Assembly: GCA_016779935.1 (NCBI GenBank) | Contig: JADHMQ010000005.1 | Span: forward strand, 36,584-100,583 | Direction of reading: 5' to 3' | Source: Flavobacteriales bacterium | GTDB lineage: Bacteria > Bacteroidota > Bacteroidia > Flavobacteriales > UBA7312 | Length of the DNA stretch: 64,000 nt | In this document: positions 26,535 through 34,882 of the stretch, in pieces | Layout: the number at the start of each line of letters is the position of its first letter | Numbering within the stretch: the stretch's first letter is position 1 | Made by a program: the position numbers and the translations under genes | Notes under the pieces: generated by a model | Told to the model about the DNA's origin: nothing | Seen by the model: the letters and a program-made list of their open reading frames with translations, nothing else | Databases searched by the model: none

Positions 26535-27646
26535 TGAGATATCTTGTTTTCAGTATACTAACAATTACTCTTGTAGCGTGTTCGTCTAACAAGAGCACTA
26601 TTAACGGCATACTAACAAATGCTGAAAATGACAACTGGATTTACTTGGAGAAAATCACACCTACTGATGTTATCAAAATAGACTCTTGTAAAATTGAAAA
26701 CAATACCTTCTCATTTAATTACTCAACAGATTCTATAGATTTTTATAGAATATCATTAAATGAAGATAATTACGCTTTAATTGCTTTTGACAAAGGCGAC
26801 ACTATTGAGTTTAAAGCTGAAGCATCTGCTTTAGTTGATTATGAAGCCAGTGGCTCAGAAGAAGTAGAAGGTAATTCTAAGCTATTATCAATAATACGTT
26901 CATTAAAACTAAAAACTGACTCGCTTTCATCCGTATTTCAAAAATCTATTGGAAGTGAAGAAGAACAAATAGTTATGGAACGTATTAGATTACAATACGA
27001 CCAAATACTTTCAAACCATAAAGAAAACATAAAGAGTTTTATAGACAATCACCCTGGCTTATTTATAAATCTTATTGCAGGTCAACAACTTGGAAGTATC
27101 GCAGACAATATTGAGTACTACAAGAAAATTTACACAAATCTGGAGACAAAATATCCAAACAATGTTTGGGTAAATAACATCAAAGAAAATGTTCTTTTAC
27201 TAGAAAAAACAGCGGTTGGTGCTATTGCTCCAGACTTTACTATAAATGATGTAAACGGCAAAGCCTTTAGCTTATCTTCTCTAAGAGGCTCAGTAGTAAT
27301 GCTAGATTTTTGGGCCTCATGGTGTGCGCCATGCCGAAAAGAAAATCCGCTTATCGTAGAGTTATATAAAGAATACAAACCAAAAGGATTAGAAATAATT
27401 GGCATATCTTTAGATGATACTAGCCGCACGGCGTCGGCCAAAGATGAATGGTTAAAAGCCATTAATCAAGATGGTTTAAAATGGCCACAACTTAGCGAAT
27501 TACAAGGTTTTGAATCACCAGTTTGTAAGGAATACGGAATCGAAAGTATTCCCTCTACCTTCTTAATTGATGAAAACGGAGTTATTATCAGCAGGAATCT
27601 GAGAGGTACAGTATTAAGAAATAAACTAATAGAAATTTTTGACTAA
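26531..27646 (+). CDS. TlpA/ResA-like thioredoxin-fold lipoprotein with DUF4369 domain
   Basis: 371-aa predicted lipoprotein. The signal peptide ends at lipobox LVAC (C17), residues about 25-120 resemble DUF4369, a helical linker follows, and residues about 230-371 are a TlpA/AhpC-TSA thioredoxin domain with redox motif WCAPC at 264-268 and the cis-proline SIPSTF. Family members act as extracytoplasmic thiol-disulfide reductases, for example in cytochrome c maturation. It overlaps gatB by four bases and lpxH by eight. The partner is unknown. Confidence 0.9.
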   Translation: MMRYLVFSILTITLVACSSNKSTINGILTNAENDNWIYLEKITPTDVIKIDSCKIENNTFSFNYSTDSIDFYRISLNEDNYALIAFDKGDTIEFKAEASALVDYEASGSEEVEGNSKLLSIIRSLKLKTDSLSSVFQKSIGSEEEQIVMERIRLQYDQILSNHKENIKSFIDNHPGLFINLIAGQQLGSIADNIEYYKKIYTNLETKYPNNVWVNNIKENVLLLEKTAVGAIAPDFTINDVNGKAFSLSSLRGSVVMLDFWASWCAPCRKENPLIVELYKEYKPKGLEIIGISLDDTSRTASAKDEWLKAINQDGLKWPQLSELQGFESPVCKEYGIESIPSTFLIDENGVIISRNLRGTVLRNKLIEIFD

Positions 27647-28373
27647 GATATATTTTGCATCAGATTTACATCTTGGCGTTCCTAACAAAGAAAAAAGTTT
27701 AGAGCGAGAAAAGCGTTTTGTCAAATGGCTTGATGAAATCAAAAAAGATGCCTCAGCTATTTACTTAGTTGGTGATGTCTTTGATTTTTGGTTTGAATAC
27801 AAAAAAGCCGTGCCAAAAGGATATGTTAGACTATTAGGAAAACTTGCTGAAATTAGTGATTCTGGCATTCCCATTCATTTTTTTACTGGAAACCACGATA
27901 TGTGGGTATTTGATTATCTCGAAAAAGAAATCAATTTAAAAATCTATAAAGAGCCTCAGGAAATCACTATTAATGATAAATCCTTTTTTATTGGACATGG
28001 CGATGGACTTGGTCCACACGACAAAGGATATAAAATTATAAAGAAGATATTTTCTAATAAGCTGTGTCAATGGCTATTTGCTAGAGTACATCCAAACCTT
28101 GGTATTAGCATTGCTGAATACTGGTCTCGAAAAAGTAGAATAGCAAACGGTCAAAAAGATGAAACATTCCACGGTGAAAATGAATGGCTCACTCAATTTT
28201 GTAAAGAAACGTTGAAATTAAAAAAAATAGATTTTTTCATTTTTGGGCACAGACACTTACCTCTTGAAATAGACTTGGGAAATGGCTCATACTATTTTAA
28301 CCTAGGAGAATGGGTGAACTATAATAGCTATGCTGTCTTTGATGGAAATAAGCTAGAACTTAAACGTTACTAA
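27639..28373 (+). CDS. lpxH: UDP-2,3-diacylglucosamine diphosphatase
   Basis: Calcineurin-like phosphoesterase that cleaves UDP-2,3-diacylglucosamine to lipid X in lipid A synthesis. 244 aa; metal ligands D9 and H11 (ASDLHLG), GDVFDFWFEY (45-54), GNHD (84-87), HGDGLG and GHRHLP are all present. The start codon appears to be TTG at 27639, overlapping the TAA of the thioredoxin gene; no ATG precedes the metal motif. The last 14 bases overlap the convergent gap gene. Confidence 0.92.
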   Translation: MTKIYFASDLHLGVPNKEKSLEREKRFVKWLDEIKKDASAIYLVGDVFDFWFEYKKAVPKGYVRLLGKLAEISDSGIPIHFFTGNHDMWVFDYLEKEINLKIYKEPQEITINDKSFFIGHGDGLGPHDKGYKIIKKIFSNKLCQWLFARVHPNLGISIAEYWSRKSRIANGQKDETFHGENEWLTQFCKETLKLKKIDFFIFGHRHLPLEIDLGNGSYYFNLGEWVNYNSYAVFDGNKLELKRY

Positions 28374-29358
28374 CTTTTTCTATTAGGTCTAATAATCGGT
28401 TTGAATAGCCCGTTTCGTTATCGTACCAGCCAACAACTTTCACCATTTTACCAATAACAGAGGTCAGCTGAGAATCAAATACACAAGAATGTGTATTTCC
28501 TAATACATCTACTGATACAATAGGGTCTTCTATATAGCTGAGAATCCCATTTAATGAGGAAGAGGAAGCTTTTTTAAATAAATCATTAATTTCATCAACA
28601 GACGTTTCATTATTAACTATACACGTAATATCTGTTAAGGAGCCATCCGGCACAGGTACTCTAATGCCACACCCTCCAATTCTATCCGATAAATCGGGAA
28701 AAATTTTAGTTAACGCTTTTGCTGCTCCAGTAGTCGTTGGCACTATTGATGTAGCACCTGCTCTAGCACGCCTTAAATCTAGATGTGGAGAGTCATGTAA
28801 GCGTTGATCAGTAGTATATGAATGAATAGTGGTAATATAAGCACTTTCAATGCCATAATTTTGATTAATTAACTGAATCAAAGGAGCTGCACTATTTGTA
28901 GTACATGATGCGTTGGATAAAATTATATCCTTATCATCGATTAAATGGTCATTTATACCTACAACTATTGTTTTAATGGAATCATCACTTGGAGGGGCAG
29001 AAATAATTACTTTTTTTGCTCCTGATCTTAGATGAGCTGAAGCGCTTTTTCTATCTTTAAAAAGACCGGTACATTCAACAACAATATCTACATTATATTC
29101 CTGCCAAGAGATATCTTTAATTTTGGAAGATGAAAAATAATTAATTGAATGATTATTAATGATAAGTGAATCATCAGTACTTTGAACGTCACCATAAAAA
29201 ACACCATGTATAGAATCGTATTTAAACAAGTGACTCATTGTATGTGCACTAGCCAAATCATTAATTGCTACCACTTCAATATTAGGATTATTTAGTACTG
29301 CGCGTAAAAAAACACGACCAATTCTACCGAAACCGTTTATTGCAATTCTAGTCTTCAT
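28360..29358 (-). CDS. gap: Glyceraldehyde-3-phosphate dehydrogenase
   Basis: Glycolytic/gluconeogenic oxidation and phosphorylation of glyceraldehyde 3-phosphate. 332 aa; Rossmann motif AINGFGRIGR, D34 in VAINDLAS (favours NAD), catalytic C152 in SNASCTTN, and GWYDNETGYS. The start ATG lies two bases from the U-run of the preceding gene's terminator, leaving no room for a normal promoter. The 3' end overlaps lpxH by 14 bases on the opposite strand. Confidence 0.95.
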   Translation of the reverse strand: MKTRIAINGFGRIGRVFLRAVLNNPNIEVVAINDLASAHTMSHLFKYDSIHGVFYGDVQSTDDSLIINNHSINYFSSSKIKDISWQEYNVDIVVECTGLFKDRKSASAHLRSGAKKVIISAPPSDDSIKTIVVGINDHLIDDKDIILSNASCTTNSAAPLIQLINQNYGIESAYITTIHSYTTDQRLHDSPHLDLRRARAGATSIVPTTTGAAKALTKIFPDLSDRIGGCGIRVPVPDGSLTDITCIVNNETSVDEINDLFKKASSSSLNGILSYIEDPIVSVDVLGNTHSCVFDSQLTSVIGKMVKVVGWYDNETGYSNRLLDLIEKVSNV

Positions 29359-29359
29359 T

Positions 29360-29391
29360 AAAAAAAAAGCTCTGCAATAAGCAGAGCTTTT
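29360..29391 (-). terminator. Intrinsic terminator of the T9SS Asp-box gene
   Basis: An 11-bp stem (29365-29375 with 29381-29391) around loop AATAA (read on plus), followed on the minus strand by a T-run ending at 29360, two bases before the gap ATG. The flanking A and T runs make it potentially bidirectional. Confidence 0.88.
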
Positions 29392-29404
29392 ATGTAATTA
29401 TTAA

Positions 29405-32149
29405 TTACTTAGTTTTTACAAACTTTCCTAATTGTTTATTTCCATCAGCGATAACAATAACAACATAGTTACCTGCTTCTAAAGTTGAAATATCAATTCT
29501 TGAATTGTTTGTTTTAGATGAAGAATATACCTCTTTACCGATCAAATCAATGATACTTATATCAAATTCTTTTGTGTCTGAAGATAACTCTACATTTACA
29601 AAAGATTCAGCTGGATTAGGGTAAATTGATAATAACTCCATAGGCTTATTATCTCCATTATCTGAGAAGTCAAAGATTGATGAAGTATTAGATGACTTGA
29701 AGATACCTCTACCGTGTGTACCAACATAAATAACACCTTTGTTTTCACCTGGTAAATATTGCTGACGTAACATGTGACAAGGTACAATAGGCATACCATC
29801 GTCCTCTAACGTCCAGTTATTTCCATTAGAAGTAGACCAAACACCAAACTCAGTACCAATAATGATATTATCTGAATTGTGTACATCAATTACAGCCGAG
29901 TAAACTGGCATATCAGGCAAATTACCTTGAATTGAAGTAAATGTTGGATTTGCAGAAGTAGCATTAGTTGATTCAAATACATGAGTAATATTTTGATAAC
30001 CACCTACTGTTACTACGATATGGTCTTTATTATTAGGATTTATAGCAATATCAGTAATAGTGTACTGAAAACCTGAACTTGAAATACTTGTAGTTGATAC
30101 AACAGCATCTGGATTATCACCTTCATCATTATCAGCAGTTGAGCCTACATCTAAAAATTGATATGTATCAGAAACAGTATCAGAATTAAGATTTAAATTA
30201 TCGGTTCTATATAGAGAACCACCTATTGAAAAAAACATATGATTTCCATCTGCAGTTACTGAAATACGTTCAATTGGAGATGAATATATTGGAGTGACTT
30301 GGAACCAAGTTGGAGTAATACTAAAATCTAACGCTTGTTTAGTCATATATACACAGTAGTCAGAAGCACTGGTATAAATTTCTGTAGTAGCTGCAAAAAA
30401 CATACTGGTGTCAACAGGGTTTCCATCCTGATCAACCTCTTCCCAAAGATTCATAGGATTGATGAATGTTGCAAACAAACCTGCACCTTCACTTTGTGCA
30501 GTTTCATGTAGACCAGCCATAGTATCACCTAAGAAATTCTCAAGAGTACCTACAGTTTCTCCACCATCAGCAGAACGTCTTGCAGAACCATTTTGACTTT
30601 CACAAAATAAGATATCAGGGTTAATGTAAGATATTTGAGTATACCCACCATCACCACCAGAAACTTCAAAGGATGCGAGATTAGATGCTGGATTGCTGAA
30701 ATCCACAAACTGTGTTCCATTATCTTGTGTGCCACCAATTACTTTACCATCACTAGAATAATCTACTGTGTAGAATTGAGTAACGCCGTACCCTCTATTA
30801 ACTGAAGAGAAATTTTCACCATTATCATCAGTTCTATATACACCACCATCATTACCAATATAGAAACGTTGTGGATTGTTTGGATCAAAGACAATATCAT
30901 GTTGGTCAGCATGCACATAAAAGCTAGAATAATCAGAAACTGCCCAATATGAAATAGGCTCTATACCAACTCCATATTCGTATTCCCATAAATCTAGCCC
31001 CCCAATAATTACTCTGTTTTTATTCAATGGATCTACTGCTAAAGTCATAGCGTAGTTTGCTTGTTCATTGAAAATGTTATAAACTGGAGGAGTGTTGCCG
31101 CTCCATCCTGGCAAAATTAATTCCCAAGACTGTCCTTTGTCAGTAGAACGATAGATGCCTTTGTATTTTCCTAAGCCACCTTGGTTAGAATAAATTGCAT
31201 AAATGTAATTTGCATCAGATGGAGCAATAGCAATTTCAATTCTTCCATTAGCCCCACCACCAAATGTAAGTGGAACTGAAGGTAAGCTAGTAAAAGAACC
31301 TGGTGTACCATCTTCAGAGAAAAATATCGTATTAAATTTCGAAGCTAAGACAGAATTATCAGAGTTTACCTCAACATCGAAAAATTCTCCAGTAGCTTCT
31401 GTAGTCCATGTGGTACCACCATCTTTGGATAATTTTAATCCACCTCTAGTAGCTGCATATAAAGTGTTTGGCTCTGTTCTGTGCGCCGCTAGTTCTGTTA
31501 CAGATGAAAAAGCAAAACCAGTAGAAATGAAATTAGAAGGAGCAGTAGAAGCCAATTGAGTGAAAGAATTTCCACCATCAGTTGATTTGTAAATTCCACC
31601 ACCAATAAATGCTGAAGACCCGTTAGAATTTCCTCCCATGTTTGAAGTAGCTCCTTCACCGGTTCCAAAGTATATATCACCGTTGGAAGTTTGACAAATA
31701 CTTACCACACCAGAAAATTCCAATCTATCTGTTCCTTCAATGATATTCCAGCTATTTCCTCCATTAGTAGATTTCCATAAACCTCCAGAAACACCACCGG
31801 CATATATCAAGTTAGAATTATCTTTATCAATTAAAATAGCTCGTGTTCTTCCACCGGCATTATCAGGACCCATTTCAGTCCACAACAGTGTTGTGTTGGC
31901 AGACGATTGTCTGGCTGCTCTTCTACTGTTTACTGCTTCTCTTGCACTAATAACAGATTCAACTGGAACAACACCATCACTGTTTGCTTTAAGACGATGA
32001 AGATATTCTAAAGCTCCTTTAGCACCCTTGTTTGGAGCTGCAATTCTTTCATTAACAGGCACATAAGTTTGTTCAGACGTATTGAATGAGTCTACAACAA
32101 AAAATGATAGAAAAGCGACTGATAATAATGTGGTAATAAAATTTTTCAT
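29405..32149 (-). CDS. T9SS-exported Asp-box (BNR) repeat protein
   Basis: 914-aa secreted protein. It has an N-terminal signal peptide (about 1-22). A long beta-propeller-like region carries many Asp-box turns of the form S-x-D-G-G-x-x-W/F, for example STNGGNSW, STDGGNSF, SKDGGTTW and STDKGQSWE, spanning about residues 125-780 as in sortilin/VPS10 and sialidase-like propellers. The C-terminal 75 residues are a type A T9SS sorting domain (YPNPAESFVNVEL, then DISTLEAGNYVV and a terminal basic KFVKTK). Expected at the cell surface or secreted. No catalytic sialidase set is seen. Monocistronic, with its own terminator. Confidence 0.88.
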   Translation of the reverse strand: MKNFITTLLSVAFLSFFVVDSFNTSEQTYVPVNERIAAPNKGAKGALEYLHRLKANSDGVVPVESVISAREAVNSRRAARQSSANTTLLWTEMGPDNAGGRTRAILIDKDNSNLIYAGGVSGGLWKSTNGGNSWNIIEGTDRLEFSGVVSICQTSNGDIYFGTGEGATSNMGGNSNGSSAFIGGGIYKSTDGGNSFTQLASTAPSNFISTGFAFSSVTELAAHRTEPNTLYAATRGGLKLSKDGGTTWTTEATGEFFDVEVNSDNSVLASKFNTIFFSEDGTPGSFTSLPSVPLTFGGGANGRIEIAIAPSDANYIYAIYSNQGGLGKYKGIYRSTDKGQSWELILPGWSGNTPPVYNIFNEQANYAMTLAVDPLNKNRVIIGGLDLWEYEYGVGIEPISYWAVSDYSSFYVHADQHDIVFDPNNPQRFYIGNDGGVYRTDDNGENFSSVNRGYGVTQFYTVDYSSDGKVIGGTQDNGTQFVDFSNPASNLASFEVSGGDGGYTQISYINPDILFCESQNGSARRSADGGETVGTLENFLGDTMAGLHETAQSEGAGLFATFINPMNLWEEVDQDGNPVDTSMFFAATTEIYTSASDYCVYMTKQALDFSITPTWFQVTPIYSSPIERISVTADGNHMFFSIGGSLYRTDNLNLNSDTVSDTYQFLDVGSTADNDEGDNPDAVVSTTSISSSGFQYTITDIAINPNNKDHIVVTVGGYQNITHVFESTNATSANPTFTSIQGNLPDMPVYSAVIDVHNSDNIIIGTEFGVWSTSNGNNWTLEDDGMPIVPCHMLRQQYLPGENKGVIYVGTHGRGIFKSSNTSSIFDFSDNGDNKPMELLSIYPNPAESFVNVELSSDTKEFDISIIDLIGKEVYSSSKTNNSRIDISTLEAGNYVVIVIADGNKQLGKFVKTK

Positions 32150-32186
32150 TCTTTATAAATTTTAAATTTAGAGGGATAAATTTACG

Positions 32187-32224
32187 AATTATTTTGTTCA
32201 CATTATTATGCCAACAAAATAATT
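32187..32224. repeat. 12-bp inverted repeat at the end of lipA
   Basis: AATTATTTTGTT (32187-32198) is repeated inverted as AACAAAATAATT (32213-32224) with a 14-base loop. It abuts the lipA stop and lies about 40-75 bases upstream of the T9SS gene start. There is no T-run after it on the minus strand, so it could be a weak terminator or an operator for the T9SS gene. Confidence 0.6.
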
Positions 32225-33078
32225 TATCCAAGATGTTTTTCAGCTCTGTAAGATGATCTCACAAGAGGGGAACTTTCAACAAAACGAAAGCCTTTTTTAA
32301 GCCCTATCAGTCTCAATTTTTCAAATTGCTCTGGAGTTATGAATTCTTTAACAGGCAAATGCTTTGGTGTAGGCTGTAAATATTGCCCAATAGTCATTAT
32401 ATCAACACCAACTGAACGCAAATCATCCATAGTTTCTAATATTTCAGTTTCGGTTTCACCAAGACCAAGCATTATACCTGATTTGGTTCGCATACCACCA
32501 TCTTTTAATTGTTTAAGTACGGCTAAACTTCTATCGTATTTGGCTTGAATTCTAACCTCTTTAGTTAACCTTCTGACAGTTTCAATGTTATGGGAAACTA
32601 TTTCTGGAGCAACATCAATTATTCGTTGTACTTGCTCTTCAATTCCTTTGAAATCAGGAATAAGAGTTTCCATAGTTGTTCCTGGACTCTTTCGACGTAC
32701 AGCCCTTACCGTTTCGACCCAAACAAGAGAGCCGCCATCAGGAAGCTCATCTCTATCCACTGAAGTTATAACACAGTGTTTAACCTCCATTAACTTTACA
32801 GAATCGGCTACTTTTTCAGGCTCTTCCCAATCAACTGGAAGGGGTCGCCCTGTAGCAACTGAACAAAAACCACAAGAACGTGTACATATATTACCTAAAA
32901 TCATAAAGGTAGCTGTTCCTTCTCCCCAACACTCTCCCATGTTGGGACAGTTACCACTTTCACAGATAGTATGTAATTTATTGTCTGTGACTAACTTTCT
33001 AACATGCTTATAGTTCTTGCCAGTTGGCAGCTTTACTCTAAGCCATTTTGGTTTTTTTTTGAATTGCTGTTCGGACAT
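32224..33078 (-). CDS. lipA: Lipoyl synthase
   Basis: Radical-SAM enzyme inserting two sulfurs into protein-bound octanoyl chains. 284 aa. The auxiliary cluster cysteines C39, C44 and C50 (CX4CX5C) and the SAM-cluster cysteines C65, C69 and C72 (CTRSCGFC) are present, with the C-terminal RSSY motif. It follows the YtxJ-like gene with a one-base overlap. lipB is not in this window. Confidence 0.96.
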   Translation of the reverse strand: MSEQQFKKKPKWLRVKLPTGKNYKHVRKLVTDNKLHTICESGNCPNMGECWGEGTATFMILGNICTRSCGFCSVATGRPLPVDWEEPEKVADSVKLMEVKHCVITSVDRDELPDGGSLVWVETVRAVRRKSPGTTMETLIPDFKGIEEQVQRIIDVAPEIVSHNIETVRRLTKEVRIQAKYDRSLAVLKQLKDGGMRTKSGIMLGLGETETEILETMDDLRSVGVDIMTIGQYLQPTPKHLPVKEFITPEQFEKLRLIGLKKGFRFVESSPLVRSSYRAEKHLG

Positions 33079-33401
33079 TATAGGTGTTCGTAAAGGTCAA
33101 GTTGATTAATTGAATTGTGACTCGCGTGAGCTATACATTGCCCATTTTTGATTAAAAGCACTTGAGGTGACTCATGCTTTACATCAAAGTCTTTAGAAAT
33201 CTGATTTGAAATTTCTCTGTGGGCTAATAAGTCCAAAAAGTACATTTTCATTTCTGTATTATCATGTTCTCTTTCAAAACGAGACAAGACCATTTTACTT
33301 ATTGAACATCTAGTACTGTGTTTAAAAATAAGTATGGGTAAAGTCGAGTCAGTCTTGATAGTGCTAAGTTGACTAATTTCTGATAATGAATTCCAATTCA
33401 T
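33078..33401 (-). CDS. ytxJ: YtxJ-like monothiol bacilliredoxin
   Basis: 107-aa thioredoxin-fold protein with a single active cysteine C32 in HSTRCSISK, typical of the YtxJ (BrxC) family that reverses bacillithiolation of proteins. The [12 protein letters not shown] segment supplies the cis-proline. Presence suggests the organism uses bacillithiol, as many Bacteroidetes do; no bsh genes are in this window. It sits between a small lipoprotein gene and lipA in one transcription unit. Confidence 0.85.
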   Translation of the reverse strand: MNWNSLSEISQLSTIKTDSTLPILIFKHSTRCSISKMVLSRFEREHDNTEMKMYFLDLLAHREISNQISKDFDVKHESPQVLLIKNGQCIAHASHNSINQLDLYEHL

Positions 33402-33527
33402 TTATGCTGGAGTTTCATTGTAAGTGTCAGAGTGAGAATAATTAGGACAAGGTTCTGTAACACCACAAGAGGAAATCAAAAGCGAAATCATCAATGAAGA
33501 GACCATAAGATAAATACCTTTTTTCAT
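33402..33527 (-). CDS. Small lipoprotein, 41 aa
   Basis: A short gene directly upstream of the YtxJ gene; its stop abuts the YtxJ ATG. It starts MKKGIYLMVSS, has a hydrophobic stretch to residue 20 and lipobox ISSC (C21), leaving a mature 21-residue tail with the CPNYSH cysteine motif. A -7 box (TAAATTTG) lies 28 bases upstream. Tiny lipoproteins with a CPxY-like motif occur in flavobacteria. Function unknown. Confidence 0.72.
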   Translation of the reverse strand: MKKGIYLMVSSLMISLLISSCGVTEPCPNYSHSDTYNETPA

Positions 33528-33554
33528 TTTATTTTTTGTAAAATTAAGAATGTA

Positions 33555-33562
33555 CAAATTTA
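33555..33562 (-). promoter_or_regulatory. -7 promoter element of lipoprotein-ytxJ-lipA unit (TAAATTTG)
   Basis: Exact TANNTTTG on the minus strand, 27 bases upstream of the small lipoprotein ATG. It is back-to-back with the ung promoter, whose -33 begins 11 bases away. Confidence 0.5.
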
Positions 33563-33572
33563 ACGATTTTAT

Positions 33573-33602
33573 TTTGAAAAAATATCCAATTGACTAACTT
33601 TG
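33573..33602 (+). promoter_or_regulatory. Full -33/-7 promoter of ung (TTTG-N18-TAACTTTG)
   Basis: TTTG at 33573-33576 and TAACTTTG at 33595-33602 with exactly 18 bases between, matching the Bacteroidetes consensus. Expected transcription start is at or next to the ung GTG (33607), implying a leaderless mRNA. Confidence 0.75.
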
Positions 33603-33606
33603 AAAT

Positions 33607-34284
33607 GTGAAAAACAATGCTGTAAAGATAGAGTCAAGTTGGAAAAATAAATTGCTTCCTGCATTTCAGACTGAATCCTTTTTGCTTCTCAAACATTTCT
33701 TAGTTGAGGAAAAGACGAAATACATTATTTATCCTCCTGGAAATAAAATCTTTTCAGCCTTCAACCTCTGCCCTTTTGATAATACGAAAGTAGTAATTAT
33801 TGGTCAAGACCCATATCATGGTCCTAATCAGGCAAATGGACTGTGTTTTTCGGTTTCAGATGGAATTAAACCACCCCCATCTTTGAAGAATATTTTTAAA
33901 GAAATAAATAATGATATTGGTGATGAAATACCACTTTCTGGAAATCTTGAACATTGGGCAAAACAAGGTGTTTTAATGTTGAACGCTACACTTACCGTTC
34001 GTGCACAACAAGCGGGTTCACACCAAAAAAAAGGCTGGGAAGAGTTCATGGATTTTGTAATCAAAACTCTTTCTAACGAAAAAAAAGGGTTGATTTTTCT
34101 TCTTTGGGGTCGCTTCGCACAAAATAAGGCTGAACTTATTGATTCTAGTAAGCATCATATCCTTACAGCTGCTCACCCCTCACCTTTTTCAGCGCATTCG
34201 GGATTTTTTGGCTGCAATCATTTTTCCAAAACAAATGCTATCCTTAAACAACAAAATAAAACTCAAATCCAATGGTTCATATAA
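33607..34284 (+). CDS. ung: Uracil-DNA glycosylase
   Basis: Family 1 UDG that removes uracil from DNA. 225 aa; catalytic D68 in GQDPYHGP, LLNATLTVR, and the leucine loop HPSPFSAHSG with H190. The start codon is GTG at 33607: no in-frame ATG precedes the conserved N-terminal region, and the promoter ends only four bases upstream. The end overlaps the L,D-transpeptidase gene by 13 bases. Confidence 0.95.
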   Translation: MKNNAVKIESSWKNKLLPAFQTESFLLLKHFLVEEKTKYIIYPPGNKIFSAFNLCPFDNTKVVIIGQDPYHGPNQANGLCFSVSDGIKPPPSLKNIFKEINNDIGDEIPLSGNLEHWAKQGVLMLNATLTVRAQQAGSHQKKGWEEFMDFVIKTLSNEKKGLIFLLWGRFAQNKAELIDSSKHHILTAAHPSPFSAHSGFFGCNHFSKTNAILKQQNKTQIQWFI

Positions 34285-34856
34285 TTCTTTCGTTATTGAT
34301 GTTTCTTTGCTCGGCAAATAATGATCTTGTTGAGAAAGTAAACCAATACTGTATTGATAAAAAAGGAACTACATATGATGAAATATTATTCGTTTCAATA
34401 AGTAAGCAAAAACTGTTTTATATAAAAAACAACAGTATTATTAGCGAATACCCAATTTCATCGGCTAAAAAAGGTGTTGGAAATCAAAAAAACAGCGATA
34501 AAACACCTTTGGGCTTACATTCAATAAAGGAAAAACATGGAGCTGAAACCCCTATAAACGGCAGAATGATTGGCAGAATATTTTATGGACAGATTGCTAC
34601 CATAGACAATGATACAACTACTTCAAAGACGGATGATATTACAAGTCGTATAATGTGGCTCAGTGGTGAGGAGTTCGGAATCAACAAAGGCAAAAACATC
34701 GATTCATATCAACGCTATATCTATATTCATGGCACATCTGAAGAAGGAAAAATAGGTACTCCAGCATCCCACGGATGCATTAGAATGAGAAATAAAGATA
34801 TCATTGAATTATTTTCTGTTGTAAAGCTGAACACAAAAGTTCTAATCTTAGAATAA
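34272..34856 (+). CDS. L,D-transpeptidase (YkuD domain), exported
   Basis: 194-aa protein with an N-terminal hydrophobic segment (2-15) acting as signal or anchor and a YkuD catalytic domain. The active-site motif is present: HG at the IYIHGTSEEG strand, then SHGCIRM with nucleophile C169 and H167. Such enzymes form 3-3 peptidoglycan crosslinks or attach proteins to the wall in the periplasm. It starts inside the end of ung, so it is co-transcribed with it. The exact substrate is unknown. Confidence 0.88.
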   Translation: MVHIILSLLMFLCSANNDLVEKVNQYCIDKKGTTYDEILFVSISKQKLFYIKNNSIISEYPISSAKKGVGNQKNSDKTPLGLHSIKEKHGAETPINGRMIGRIFYGQIATIDNDTTTSKTDDITSRIMWLSGEEFGINKGKNIDSYQRYIYIHGTSEEGKIGTPASHGCIRMRNKDIIELFSVVKLNTKVLILE

Positions 34857-34882
34857 TAACCTTAACTTAGCCATCACGAATT

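Noticed and set aside
32585..33013. 142-codon plus-strand ORF opposite lipA
   Set aside because: Shadow of lipA; Ser/Thr-rich with no promoter or homologous motif.
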